DNA of 39,911 nt from an uncultured Eubacteriales bacterium (GCA_949297565.1 CASFUI010000088.1:1-39911); one strand, 5' to 3'; shown: positions 16,770 through 25,297, counted from the stretch's first letter. Numbers and translations: made by a program. Notes: generated by a model not told the origin, from the sequence alone.

Positions 16770-18812
16770 TCAAATTTCCTCTCTGTTCTTATTTACATAA
16801 GCCGCTGATAAAATACCTGCCAGAGAGAGAACAAACGCCGCGAACACAAAAATATTTGCTGATGTGTCACCTGTGTTTGGAGACGCATTTTCGTTGTTTG
16901 TATCATTTGAAACCGTGTCAAAGCTGATATTCAAACCGCTGTCCGTATACACAAGACTGCCCGTAAAGCCTTCAGGTGCGTTTATTTCAATCTCATCAAA
17001 CTGTGATACAACTGACGCACACTTTAAAATTTCCGTATCCGTTTCAGGAATATAGTTGTCAAGATTTAATACAAGCTTTCCTCCAAACGATGCATTTCCC
17101 GAAATATCCACAAAATCGTTTTCATTAGATACTGTAAGCTCAAGAACTCCGTTTTTGCTCTGCGTGTAATCTCCGTTTATCTTTAAAGTATCTTCTGTAT
17201 TCTCTGTAATCGTGCTGTTATTAACAACATTTCCGTTGCCGAATGCTGTTGCATAGTCAGCGCGGATACTTCCCTCTTCAACTGTTGTAGTTCCTGTATA
17301 AGAGTTATTTCCCGACAGTACCAGCATACCGCTTCCTTTCTTTGTGAGTGAGCCGTCGCCTGAAATATCATTTTTCCAGTTATCCGCCGCATTAAAGCCG
17401 CCCTTTGAGGCATCCATATCTGCCGTTACATCTGTTACAAACGCTCCGTAGCCGTTAGCAGCCTCAAAAAGATTAAGTCTGCCCCATCCCTCTGCATCGT
17501 CAAGGACTGAATAACCCGATGAAATTCCTGTTGTGTAAAGCACATACCTTATCTGGTCAGAATCCATATATGGGTATCTCGACTCAAGAAGCGCCTCTGC
17601 GCCCTTAGGAACAACCATTTCCTTTGTTGTATCAGAGCCTTCCTCCTTTAAATTATATGTCATTCTGTAAAGATATGTCGCCTTATCCTGCTGATAAGCT
17701 TCATAGTCGGACTTTTCCTCTACAGTGCTGTCACTGCCGACAAGCTTGTCTCCGGATACCACAGCAGCGGCTTTTACTTCCGCATTGTCGGCATCATATA
17801 AATTAGATGCGGCGATAGCTGTGGATGTCATTCTTCCTCCGATAACATCAAGGCATGAATGCATACCCGCAACAATTCTGTCATATCCGAGCTCACTTGC
17901 ACGGAGCATAAGCTCTGAATACTGCTCAGGCACTGAGTAAGCCATAGCTATGGCTGCAAGATAAGCGGCGTTGGTGTGTCCGCTCGGATAACCGCCGTCA
18001 TTGCTTGGGTCGCTCTTTTCCATAGTCGTGAGAGACGAAAGAATTGTCACCTTTGAAAGGTTCTCGTCCAGTCTTGACCAGCGGAACGGTCTCATATATT
18101 TATAATATTTTTTTGCCGGTGACGTGCTTGCTGCACCGCCTCTCAACGCCGCTACCAGATTAACAATACCTGCATAGTCTCCAGTAGCCGATGCCCACTG
18201 TGAGTCATTATGTACATCCGTATAATTATTGGTCTGAGCATCCTCCGGAACTGCGTCGGACCATATATCCGTATTGTCTCCGAAATCAGCCTCTGTCTTA
18301 CCCGCAGCCTTTGCCTCATTGTACTCGGACGACTTCATAACATAGCTTTGAGCGTTTACGCCCTGTTTAAACTCCTCCGCATACTTGCCAAGTCCTGAAA
18401 TCATGCTGTAATTCTTGTCACGCACATCATCATAAAACGCAAGCACCTGCTGCTCCTGTGATGCGTTGTCTCTAATCTTCGCGGTCTCAGCAATATTCAT
18501 CTCATGCATCGCCTTATTGAGAATTGTGCCGTTGTTCCATTCCGTACCCGGAGTAAAAATTTCAAGCATCTGTGAAAGCACGCCGTTGGCAGGATTTTCA
18601 AGTGTATCCTTTACAGAATCCTCTCCATTTTTCTTATAGTTATCAACATAGTAACCATAGTCCGCCTGCTGCGGCTGAATTGCAGCGTCCTGTGCAAACG
18701 CCGGCATCACCGTTGCGACTGACAATATACCTGCAGTTGCAGCGCACGCAACTCTTTTTGCAATGGCCTTAGCCGGCTTATTTCTTTCCACAAGCTTCTT
18801 TGTTTTTCTCAT
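16770..18812 (-). CDS. Cell-surface PAP2 acid phosphatase with autotransporter-type beta repeat
   Basis: 680 residues, exported. The signal peptide ends near 'VMPAFA' (40). The vanadium-peroxidase/PAP2 phosphatase site is complete: K234-x6-RP (234-242), PSGH (276-279), and R312...H318...D322 in 'DRIVAGMHSCLD'. Such enzymes hydrolyse phosphomonoesters or lipid phosphates outside the membrane. Residues 486-519 ('GSLTKKGSGMLVLSGNNSYT') match the autotransporter-associated beta-strand repeat, continuing as beta-helix-like sequence to about 635. The end is a sortase-like tail: SPNTG (644-648), a hydrophobic segment, then KNREEI. The motif is a degenerate LPxTG, so anchoring is likely but not certain. 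The gene stands alone, between its own terminator and metG. Confidence 0.9.
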   Translation of the reverse strand: MRKTKKLVERNKPAKAIAKRVACAATAGILSVATVMPAFAQDAAIQPQQADYGYYVDNYKKNGEDSVKDTLENPANGVLSQMLEIFTPGTEWNNGTILNKAMHEMNIAETAKIRDNASQEQQVLAFYDDVRDKNYSMISGLGKYAEEFKQGVNAQSYVMKSSEYNEAKAAGKTEADFGDNTDIWSDAVPEDAQTNNYTDVHNDSQWASATGDYAGIVNLVAALRGGAASTSPAKKYYKYMRPFRWSRLDENLSKVTILSSLTTMEKSDPSNDGGYPSGHTNAAYLAAIAMAYSVPEQYSELMLRASELGYDRIVAGMHSCLDVIGGRMTSTAIAASNLYDADNAEVKAAAVVSGDKLVGSDSTVEEKSDYEAYQQDKATYLYRMTYNLKEEGSDTTKEMVVPKGAEALLESRYPYMDSDQIRYVLYTTGISSGYSVLDDAEGWGRLNLFEAANGYGAFVTDVTADMDASKGGFNAADNWKNDISGDGSLTKKGSGMLVLSGNNSYTGTTTVEEGSIRADYATAFGNGNVVNNSTITENTEDTLKINGDYTQSKNGVLELTVSNENDFVDISGNASFGGKLVLNLDNYIPETDTEILKCASVVSQFDEIEINAPEGFTGSLVYTDSGLNISFDTVSNDTNNENASPNTGDTSANIFVFAAFVLSLAGILSAAYVNKNREEI

Positions 18813-18854
18813 CCCTATCTTCCTTCCTCAATTTTATATTCATACATATTGTCC

Positions 18855-18872
18855 GTTTTGCCGTGGCAAAAC
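18855..18872. promoter_or_regulatory. Short palindrome in PAP2 gene leader
   Basis: GTTTTGCC and GGCAAAAC, perfect 8-bp arms with a 2-nt centre, about 43 nt upstream of the start codon. The small loop favours a protein-binding operator over an RNA hairpin. Confidence 0.45.
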
Positions 18873-19010
18873 TTACGAGTCATATAATACACAGAGAATG
18901 TAAAATATAAATTATATTCTGCTGAAGAAGCAATAAAATTTGTGTGAATATTATTTCTATTTTTTTAAAATTATTTCACCCGACGCATCTGTGCGCCTCC
19001 TGCGGAGCAT

Positions 19011-19054
19011 TTTTATTCTATAGGAAGTTCAGAGAACTTTCCTATAGAATAAAA
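19011..19054. repeat. 44-nt palindromic unit (REP-like)
   Basis: TTTTATTCTATAGGAAGTT and AACTTTCCTATAGAATAAAA pair over 19 bp with one bulged base around a 5-nt loop. It sits directly beside the metG terminator and a small CGCA-TCTG-TGCG hairpin. I saw no second copy in the window. Confidence 0.6.
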
Positions 19055-19091
19055 ACTGCCATATCGGTTTCTCAGCTCCGATATGACAGTT
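19051..19091 (-). terminator. Intrinsic terminator of metG
   Basis: On the minus strand AACTGTCATATCGG pairs with CCGATATGGCAGTT (one G-T pair) around a 10-nt loop, followed by TTTATT, about 75 nt beyond the metG stop codon. Confidence 0.8.
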
Positions 19092-19164
19092 TAGTAAAAT
19101 ATATTTATTATTTTGATATGTCGTCTGCCGATGACTGCTCATTTTGCGGGGATGCCCCGATTTT

Positions 19165-21171
19165 TCAGCATATTTCGCTTCCTGAGATAATATCCCTGTC
19201 AACAGTCATGACTGAAAGATTACCCGCATCGTCTCCTGCCGCAAGTATCATTCCCTGAGATTCTACTCCGCAGAGCTTGCACGGCTTAAGATTTGTGATA
19301 ACCGCTACCTTCTTTCCGACCATTTCCTCAGGCTTATAATATGCGGCAATTCCCGATACTATCTGTCTGATCTCATTGCCGACACGAATCTGGGAAACCA
19401 GAAGCTTCTTAGCCTTCTTTACGGGCTCGCACTTTAATACCTCTCCCACCTGTATCTGAATTTTATCGAAATCATCAATCGTAATTTCAGGCTTCCTTTC
19501 AACCTCAGGATAAGCTGCCGCATCATCTGCTGCGCGCTGTGCCTCCTGAATTTCCTCTGCCTTCTTTAACACCTCTTCCATATCAAGGCGTGCAAACAAA
19601 ATCTCAGGCTTATCTGTAACCTTTATTCCGCTCTCTCTGAGACCGAACTTGTCCAAATCATCAAAATCTCTTACTTCAGCTTTCGGATTATCAGGATTGA
19701 GCTGCTTAAGAATTCTCTCTGCTGTCTCCGGCATAAACGGTGTAAGCAGGTTTGCTCCGATTGTAATACTCTCGACAAGGTTATAGAGCACCTCGCTTAA
19801 GCGCTCCTTTTTTGACTCGTCCTTAGCGAGAGCCCACGGCATTGTCTCGTCTATATACTTGTTGCAGCGCTTAAACAATGCAAATATCTCGGTTATCGCA
19901 TCGGCAACATGAAGCGTTTTCATCTTCTCCTCAACCCTTGCCCTTGTTCCCGTCACAACCGATTTTAAATCAGCGTCAAAATCAAGGCTGGCACCAGTTT
20001 CGTCCTCTCCCGCACCTGTCGTGTCAGCACCGGTCTTTACAACGCTGCCGTCAAAATATTTATCAGACATCGCAATAGTTCTGTTCACAAGATTGCCGAG
20101 AGTATTCGCGAGTTCCGAATTGAGACGCTCAACCAGAAGCTCCCACGAAATCACGCCGTCATTTTCAAAAGGCATCTCATGAAGTACAAAATATCTCACC
20201 GCATCTACGCCGAACAAGTCTACAAGGTCGTCCGCATAGATAACATTTCCCTTAGACTTGCTCATCTTGCCGTCACCCTGCAAAAGCCACGGATGTCCGA
20301 AAATCTGCTTCGGCAGCGGCAGGTCAAGTGCCATAAGTATGATAGGCCAGTAGATTGTATGAAACCTTAAAATATCCTTTCCGATTAAATGAAGGTCAGC
20401 AGGCCAGTATTTCTTAAACATCTCGCTGCTGCCGCCGTCGGCGTCATAGCCGAGTCCTGTAATATAGTTTGTGAGCGCATCTATCCACACATAAATAACA
20501 TGGCGGTCGTCAAAATCCACCGGAATGCCCCACTTAAACGATGATCGCGATACACACAGATCCTGCAGACCCGCTTTGAGGAAGTTATTCATCATCTCAT
20601 TTTTTCTTGACTCCGGCTGAATAAATTCAGGGTGCTTTTCAATGTGCTCGATAAGCTTATTTGTGTATTTGCTCATCTTAAAGAAATATGCCTCTTCCTT
20701 AGCCGGCTGACAAGGTCTGCCGCAGTCAGGACATTTTCCGTCAACGAGCTGTGATGCCGTAAAAAATGACTCACATGGCGTGCAGTACATTCCCTCGTAC
20801 TCCCCCTTGTAAATATCGCCCTTTTCATACAGCTTTCTGAATATTTTCTGCACCTGCTTCTCATGATACTCATCAGTTGTTCTTATAAATTTATCATAAG
20901 AGGTGTTCATCAAATCCCAGATTCTCTTAATCTCACCTGAAACATTATCGACAAATTCTTTAGGGGTAATTCCGGCTTCCTCAGCCTTAAGCTCAATCTT
21001 TTGTCCATGCTCGTCTGTGCCTGTCTGGAAAAACACATCATATCCCTGCTGTCTTTTATATCTTGCAATGCTGTCCGCAAGCACGATCTCATAAGTGTTT
21101 CCGATATGCGGTTTGCCTGACGTGTAGGCAATCGCCGTCGTCATATAAAATGGTCCTTTATTCTGTGGCAT
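19165..21171 (-). CDS. metG: Methionine-tRNA ligase
   Basis: 668-residue methionyl-tRNA synthetase, cytosolic. It has the class I signatures PHIG (21-24) and KMSKS (about 300-304). A zinc knuckle CTPC...CPDC (about 129-147) follows 'EGMY'. An anticodon-binding helical domain comes next, then a C-terminal tRNA-binding OB-fold ('FDKIQIQVGEVLKCEPVKKA', last 110 residues) that promotes dimerisation. I used the ATG at 21171, 9 nt after AGGAGG; the upstream GTG lies within the ribosome site. The gene is monocistronic, with its own promoter and terminator. I see no T-box in the leader. Confidence 0.98.
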   Translation of the reverse strand: MPQNKGPFYMTTAIAYTSGKPHIGNTYEIVLADSIARYKRQQGYDVFFQTGTDEHGQKIELKAEEAGITPKEFVDNVSGEIKRIWDLMNTSYDKFIRTTDEYHEKQVQKIFRKLYEKGDIYKGEYEGMYCTPCESFFTASQLVDGKCPDCGRPCQPAKEEAYFFKMSKYTNKLIEHIEKHPEFIQPESRKNEMMNNFLKAGLQDLCVSRSSFKWGIPVDFDDRHVIYVWIDALTNYITGLGYDADGGSSEMFKKYWPADLHLIGKDILRFHTIYWPIILMALDLPLPKQIFGHPWLLQGDGKMSKSKGNVIYADDLVDLFGVDAVRYFVLHEMPFENDGVISWELLVERLNSELANTLGNLVNRTIAMSDKYFDGSVVKTGADTTGAGEDETGASLDFDADLKSVVTGTRARVEEKMKTLHVADAITEIFALFKRCNKYIDETMPWALAKDESKKERLSEVLYNLVESITIGANLLTPFMPETAERILKQLNPDNPKAEVRDFDDLDKFGLRESGIKVTDKPEILFARLDMEEVLKKAEEIQEAQRAADDAAAYPEVERKPEITIDDFDKIQIQVGEVLKCEPVKKAKKLLVSQIRVGNEIRQIVSGIAAYYKPEEMVGKKVAVITNLKPCKLCGVESQGMILAAGDDAGNLSVMTVDRDIISGSEIC

Positions 21172-21211
21172 TATACATAGCCTCCTCACTCTTTCCTGAT
21201 TTAATTAAAAT

Positions 21212-21240
21212 ATTGTAACAAAAGTAAATTAATATATCAA
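21212..21240 (-). promoter_or_regulatory. Promoter of metG
   Basis: TTGATA and TACAAT with a 17-bp spacer on the minus strand, about 40 nt before the start codon. Confidence 0.75.
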
Positions 21241-21250
21241 GAGCAGCATT

Positions 21251-21279
21251 TTGCACGACTGTTGAAAATATAGTATAAT
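21251..21279 (+). promoter_or_regulatory. Promoter of the DUF885 lipoprotein gene
   Basis: TTGCAC and TATAAT with a 17-bp spacer on the plus strand, about 85 nt before the start. It is back to back with the metG promoter. Confidence 0.85.
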
Positions 21280-21370
21280 AGCGTGAGCAAAGCGCACAAA
21301 CTAAACTTTATGCCTGCTTGCACCTGACACAATCATGATATGAAAAAAAGTTACAGGAATGGAGGTTAAA

Positions 21371-23140
21371 ATGAAAAATATCACTAAACGCCTGCTGATT
21401 ATTTTACTGTGCCTGTCCCTAAGCGTCTCATCGCTTGCAGGGTGCGGCTGGCAAAAAAATAATTCCGACAGCGGTCAGACTCAGAATTATACATCTGAAG
21501 AAAATACGGCATTTACCGAATTTGCAGACGGCCTTTTTCGCGAGACAGTCAGCTCTGATACTCTGACGCTTCACTCCTATCTTCAGCACCCCGAAAATTA
21601 CGGAATTACTGAGTACACAAAGGGACTTGGCCGTTACAATACCGAAAATCCTGACGATACCTCTGACATAGTAAACTGCCTTACCGCGCTTGGCTCCTTT
21701 GACAGAAGTCAGCTCTCGGCAAGCCAGCAGATAACCTATGACCAACTGAAAAAATACCTTGAGACAGAGCTTGAATACTGTGACTTATATCTCTTTAATA
21801 CAAGTCTGTCAACGACAGTGGGAATCCAGGTACAGCTTCCTATTATATATGCCGAATACGCATTTAACGAGTTAAAAGACATAGACGAATATCTTTCAAT
21901 TATCGAGGACACTGATGAATATTTCGCAAGTCTTATCGACTATGAAACATTGCGCAGCGAAAACGGCTATTTTATGGAAAGCTCTCTCGCCGGGCAAATT
22001 ATCGAGCAATGCCGTACCTTTATTGACAGCGCAAATGACGGCTACCTTATTACTACCTTTGAAGAAAAACTGGACTCATTTTCAGAATTGTCCGAAGAAG
22101 AAAAAAATGCTTATAAAGAACGAAATAAAACGGCTGTAAGCGAGCATGTAATTAAAGGTTACGAAATTCTCGCCGACGGACTTGAAAAGCTTAAAGACAC
22201 AGGAAAATACAGCGGAGGTCTGTGCAATTATCCAAACGGTCAAAAATATTTTGAATATCTGGTTGACAGCGAAATGGGCTGGGATAAAACTATTGAGGAG
22301 TATGACGAACTGCTGGATTCATATATTACAAAAAATCTTCTGACAATCCAGGGACTTATGAGAAAAGACCCGACGATTGCCGACAAATTTGACTCGTTTG
22401 GGTTTTCGCTCACGGAGCCTATGGAAATTCTTTCTGATTTAAAACAGAAAATAGCTGATGATTTTCCTGCCGGTCCTGATGTAAACTACGATGTAAAATA
22501 CATTACGGAAGCGCTGCAGGATTACGCCAGTCCGGCAATGTATTTCACGCCTCAGATTGACAATATCTCAAATAACTCTATCTATATAAATCCGGGAAGC
22601 GGCAGCGGCTCAGACATTTACACAACTCTTGCACATGAGGGTTTTCCGGGACATTTATATCAGATTACCTATTTTGCCGACTCTGATCCGGACTTAATAC
22701 GCTATCTTATTGAGCCGGGCGGATATGTCGAGGGCTGGGCTACCTACTGCGAGGCTCTTTCTTACCAGTATGCCGACACCGGAAACGCCGCCTTAAACTC
22801 AATGATGCAGGCAAATTATGCCGCTATAATGTGCATTTACGGCAAGGTTGACATAGGTGTAAACTATTTCGGCTGGACCGAAAACGATGTTTACAGCTTT
22901 ATCAGCCAGTACGGTTTCACTGACAGAAGCATTGCCTCCCAAATGTATATGCAGATGATTTCAGAGCCCGCCAACTACTGCCAGTACGTTCTCGGCTATG
23001 TAGGTTTTATGGAGCTCAAAAAAGCTGCCTCTGAAAAACTGGGAGACAGCTTTAATCTGAAAAATTTTCACAAATTTATTCTTGATATGGGCCCCGTACA
23101 GTTTGATATTCTGTTTGAGCGCTTAAACCAACTTCAATAA
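21371..23140 (+). CDS. DUF885 family lipoprotein, putative zinc peptidase
   Basis: 589-residue exported lipoprotein. The signal sequence ends in a lipobox, LAGC, with the lipid-bearing Cys at 25, followed by a Ser/Asn/Gln-rich linker. The body matches the DUF885 family of gluzincin-like peptidases: HEGFPGH (about 422) is the variant HExxH-type metal site, and EGWATYCE (about 454) supplies the downstream glutamate. 'YINPGSGSGSDIYTTLAHEG' and the C-terminal 'ANYCQYVLGYVGFMELKK' are also typical. I used the ATG at 21371, 5 nt after GGAGG. It is a single gene, with a strong promoter upstream and a shared terminator downstream. The substrate is unknown; peptide hydrolysis at the cell surface is inferred. 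Confidence 0.92.
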   Translation: MKNITKRLLIILLCLSLSVSSLAGCGWQKNNSDSGQTQNYTSEENTAFTEFADGLFRETVSSDTLTLHSYLQHPENYGITEYTKGLGRYNTENPDDTSDIVNCLTALGSFDRSQLSASQQITYDQLKKYLETELEYCDLYLFNTSLSTTVGIQVQLPIIYAEYAFNELKDIDEYLSIIEDTDEYFASLIDYETLRSENGYFMESSLAGQIIEQCRTFIDSANDGYLITTFEEKLDSFSELSEEEKNAYKERNKTAVSEHVIKGYEILADGLEKLKDTGKYSGGLCNYPNGQKYFEYLVDSEMGWDKTIEEYDELLDSYITKNLLTIQGLMRKDPTIADKFDSFGFSLTEPMEILSDLKQKIADDFPAGPDVNYDVKYITEALQDYASPAMYFTPQIDNISNNSIYINPGSGSGSDIYTTLAHEGFPGHLYQITYFADSDPDLIRYLIEPGGYVEGWATYCEALSYQYADTGNAALNSMMQANYAAIMCIYGKVDIGVNYFGWTENDVYSFISQYGFTDRSIASQMYMQMISEPANYCQYVLGYVGFMELKKAASEKLGDSFNLKNFHKFILDMGPVQFDILFERLNQLQ

Positions 23141-23163
23141 TTTTGAAAGTTGCAAAACAAAAA

Positions 23164-23222
23164 GCACGGATAAGTCAATATTGCAAATCTCTGTAAAAAT
23201 TTACACTTGACTTAATCCGTGC
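23164..23222. terminator. Bidirectional terminator between convergent genes
   Basis: GCACGGATAAGTCAA pairs with TTGACTTAATCCGTGC (one bulge). The loop holds a second small hairpin, TGTAAA-AA-TTTACA. It sits between the stop codons of the lipoprotein gene and the minus-strand dnaJ-like gene. Confidence 0.75.
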
Positions 23223-23242
23223 CTTTAACTTTTTATATTTAA

Positions 23243-24031
23243 TCAGCAAAATCTCACTCCGCAGTATGGACTGCAGCATAAGTTTAAACACAGCAGCGAC
23301 ATGCAGTAGCCTCCCGGATTTATTGTTGTTCTGCCGTACTGCCTGCCCCTTCCGGTATACCACTGTCCTCCGCTTTGAAGCTGCCTGTAAAGCGTCTGAT
23401 ATGCCATATTGTCCGGGTCGAGTTCGACCGCGTGCTTTGCGTGCTCCAATGCCGTGGCGGTATTTCCCGCGCCCGAATTTGCCTTTGCGCTGTAATAATA
23501 CCATCTGCTGTCCCGGTTATCAATTCCGTTTAAAACATTAACAGCCTCCTCGTAAGCTCCGCTGTTAATGTAATTAACCGCCGCCTTCAGATGACGGCTT
23601 GTCTCGTCGTCACCCATATTTTCGGGATTATCCTGACCGTAGCCGCTGTAAGAATATCCCCCGAAGCCAAATGGACCAAACCCCCAGAAACCGCCGAAAT
23701 CACCATATGGGTTTTCACCTGTGCCCTGATTGTCGCCGTCATAGCCATATCCTCGGCCGCTGTTTCCCGCGCTTCTTCCGGCAGAGCCGTAGCCTGAATA
23801 ACCTCCGTAACCGGAATATCCGCCCGCTGAGCTGTATCCCGATTCTTTTTCCTTCATAATCTGGTTATATGCCTGCTGAACAGTCTTAAACATTTCCTCA
23901 GCCTTATCCTTATTAGGATTATTTATGTTAGCGTCAGGATGATATTTACGGCTTAACGTTCTGTATGCTTTTTTAATTTCCTCGTCCGATGCATCTCTTG
24001 ATACACCTAATATCTGATATGGGTCTGCCAC
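23243..24031 (-). CDS. DnaJ-domain protein with Gly/Tyr-rich linker and Cys-rich tail
   Basis: 262 residues. The J-domain is N-terminal (3-70) with an intact HPD in 'LSRKYHPDANIN', so it should stimulate a DnaK ATPase. Residues 74-140 are a low-complexity Gly/Tyr/Ser linker with GYSGYG-like repeats. Residues 145-225 form about two TPR-like helical pairs ('RHLKAAVNYINSGAYEEAV'). The last 20 residues hold six cysteines with C-x4-C-x3-CC-x3-C-x4-C spacing, a possible metal-binding or membrane-associated tail. There is no zinc-finger/CTD of canonical DnaJ, so this is a class III J-protein. It lies 24 nt after the DUF5685-like gene and is co-transcribed with it. Confidence 0.9.
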   Translation of the reverse strand: MADPYQILGVSRDASDEEIKKAYRTLSRKYHPDANINNPNKDKAEEMFKTVQQAYNQIMKEKESGYSSAGGYSGYGGYSGYGSAGRSAGNSGRGYGYDGDNQGTGENPYGDFGGFWGFGPFGFGGYSYSGYGQDNPENMGDDETSRHLKAAVNYINSGAYEEAVNVLNGIDNRDSRWYYYSAKANSGAGNTATALEHAKHAVELDPDNMAYQTLYRQLQSGGQWYTGRGRQYGRTTINPGGYCMSLLCLNLCCSPYCGVRFC

Positions 24032-24055
24032 CTTAACACTCCTGTATTTAAAATT

Positions 24056-24895
24056 TTATTTGCTCTGATCCTCTTTTTGCCGCCTGTGCTTTGCAATCTC
24101 GTACCTCGTCCACACTCCGGAATAGATTATATTTCTGAGAATTTCCGCATCCTGTATAATCGGCAGTCGCTCGAAATATCTTGCGCACTCCGCCATAACT
24201 CCGTTTAAAATCCCTTCGACAAATTCATCAAAACCGCTGTTTTGAGCATAAACTTTTAGCATATTATAGTTATTTTTCTTAATATCTGTCTGCAAATCAT
24301 CATACGCGTCGAGAATGTAAATGTATTTTCCGAGAAAAAATCCCAGCTTAGAAAGATTTTCCTGCCATTCATCATCGCGCCATGCCGTCACCGCCGACAG
24401 AATTTCACCGAAACACCGCGAAACCTTGTCAATATCGCTGCTGTTATCACTTTCAAGTACGGCAAGCCTGTCGAGCATACCGCGGATTAAATCCGCCTTC
24501 CTGCCGTGCTTTTCTATTATTTTGTCAACTCTTTTGTGATAACTGTCAGCCAGTATTTTTCTTGTAAATTTATGTTCATCCTTCCAGTCGTCGACACACT
24601 TATAATACATCATAAGAATGTTCATATCTGCGACATAATCAGTCACCTCATTATACCGGACAGGATGCTTTGAAGCGGGATGTACAATGCACCTCTCCTC
24701 GGAATACTCTGTCTTTGGCTCATAAAGTCCCGAGAGCAGCATAATCAAAAATGTCATATCATAGCTCAGTGAAATTCTGCCTGAGACACCGTACTTCTCT
24801 CCCAAAATTTTACACAGTCCGCAGTAATATGACCTGTATACATCAAATTCCCTGAATTTAAGCTCGGGCTTATTTACCACAACATATCCGTACAA
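24056..24895 (-). CDS. DUF5685-like protein
   Basis: 279 residues, cytosolic, all helical. The start is the TTG at 24895 (MYGYVVVNKPELKF), with GGAG 6-7 nt upstream. The N-terminus 'FREFDVYRSYYCGLCKILGE' with a CGLC pair is the hallmark I recall for DUF5685. A later 'YIYILDAYDDLQTDIKKNNY' (DxxDDxxxD) resembles the aspartate-rich motif of prenyltransferase-fold enzymes. C34/C37-type cysteines and 'CIVHPASKHPVRY' could bind metal. Function is not known; the family and the fold comparison are from memory. It forms an operon with the DnaJ-domain gene and is preceded by a hairpin/T-run leader that could attenuate transcription. Confidence 0.85.
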   Translation of the reverse strand: MYGYVVVNKPELKFREFDVYRSYYCGLCKILGEKYGVSGRISLSYDMTFLIMLLSGLYEPKTEYSEERCIVHPASKHPVRYNEVTDYVADMNILMMYYKCVDDWKDEHKFTRKILADSYHKRVDKIIEKHGRKADLIRGMLDRLAVLESDNSSDIDKVSRCFGEILSAVTAWRDDEWQENLSKLGFFLGKYIYILDAYDDLQTDIKKNNYNMLKVYAQNSGFDEFVEGILNGVMAECARYFERLPIIQDAEILRNIIYSGVWTRYEIAKHRRQKEDQSK

Positions 24896-24915
24896 TTCTC
24901 ACTCCTCACAGTCTC

Positions 24916-24979
24916 AAAAAAAAGCCGGATACCGGATGTACCGGACAGGTCATGTCCGTCTCGTCAGATATCCGACTTG
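24916..24979 (-). ncRNA. Structured leader or small RNA with terminator, upstream of DUF5685-like gene
   Basis: Transcription from the promoter at 24985-25013 should start near 24979, exactly at the base of a hairpin. AAGTCGGATA pairs with TATCCGGCTT over 10 bp, enclosing an inner stem CGGACA/TGTCCG. Eight T's follow directly. The coding start is 20 nt further on. Repeated TRTCCGG/CATCCGG units could pair in alternative ways. It may be a leader attenuator or a small independent RNA. No riboswitch class that I know fits. Confidence 0.6.
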
Positions 24980-24984
24980 CTGTT

Positions 24985-25013
24985 ATAATATAACATGTCG
25001 CTTTGCCAGTCAA
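24985..25013 (-). promoter_or_regulatory. Promoter of DUF5685-dnaJ operon leader
   Basis: TTGACT and TATTAT with a 17-bp spacer on the minus strand. Confidence 0.75.
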
Positions 25014-25063
25014 TTACAGCAATAAATTTATTATAAAATGTTTATAATTTAATAAATAAGAAA

Positions 25064-25297
25064 TTATTCGTCAGGACTTGTTCCGAACTTATATAACTGA
25101 CTGTAATGGCTAAGCTCATCTTCAAGCCCGGGACCGTTTGTAACCAGACCTGTGCAGTCGCTTGATGAGACCGCGTCTGCCATATCAAGATAATCTTCGT
25201 CAAAGGTATCATCATCGCCAAGCATTTTTCTGCTTATCAGATAATCCTCATCCGTAAAATAACTGTCATCTTTGTCATATTTTCTTCTCGGACGCAT
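25064..25297 (-). CDS. Small acidic hypothetical protein
   Basis: 77 residues starting at the ATG at 25297, which has an excellent ribosome site (AAAGGAGG, 8 nt spacing). The sequence is basic for the first eight residues (MRPRRKYD), then strongly acidic with many Asp/Tyr ('DEDYLISRKMLGDDDTFDED'), without membrane segments. The good ribosome site and compact frame support a real gene; no family is recognised. It has no obvious terminator of its own apart from the hairpin about 85 nt downstream. Confidence 0.65.
   Translation of the reverse strand: MRPRRKYDKDDSYFTDEDYLISRKMLGDDDTFDEDYLDMADAVSSSDCTGLVTNGPGLEDELSHYSQLYKFGTSPDE

Larger units (their letters stand above)
18813..19164. other. Intergenic region, PAP2 gene to metG
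   Basis: No convincing gene in these 352 nt. They hold, from the PAP2 side, an AT-rich leader with a small hairpin (18855-18872), a 44-nt palindromic unit (19011-19054) and the metG terminator. A promoter for the PAP2 gene must be here; TATTAT/TATAAT-like hexamers occur on the minus strand around 18890-18925, but none has a good -35 partner. Confidence 0.6.

Noticed and set aside
18944..19258. 104-codon plus-strand frame
   Set aside because: It runs through the palindromic unit, the metG terminator and the antisense end of metG.
21172..21370. T-box or SAM riboswitch before metG
   Set aside because: The leader from the metG promoter is only about 30-35 nt, too short; no specifier loop or T-box sequence seen.
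23700..23860. Tandem repeat or CRISPR-like pattern
   Set aside because: The periodicity is the Gly/Tyr-rich linker of the J-domain protein; no constant repeat/unique spacer structure.
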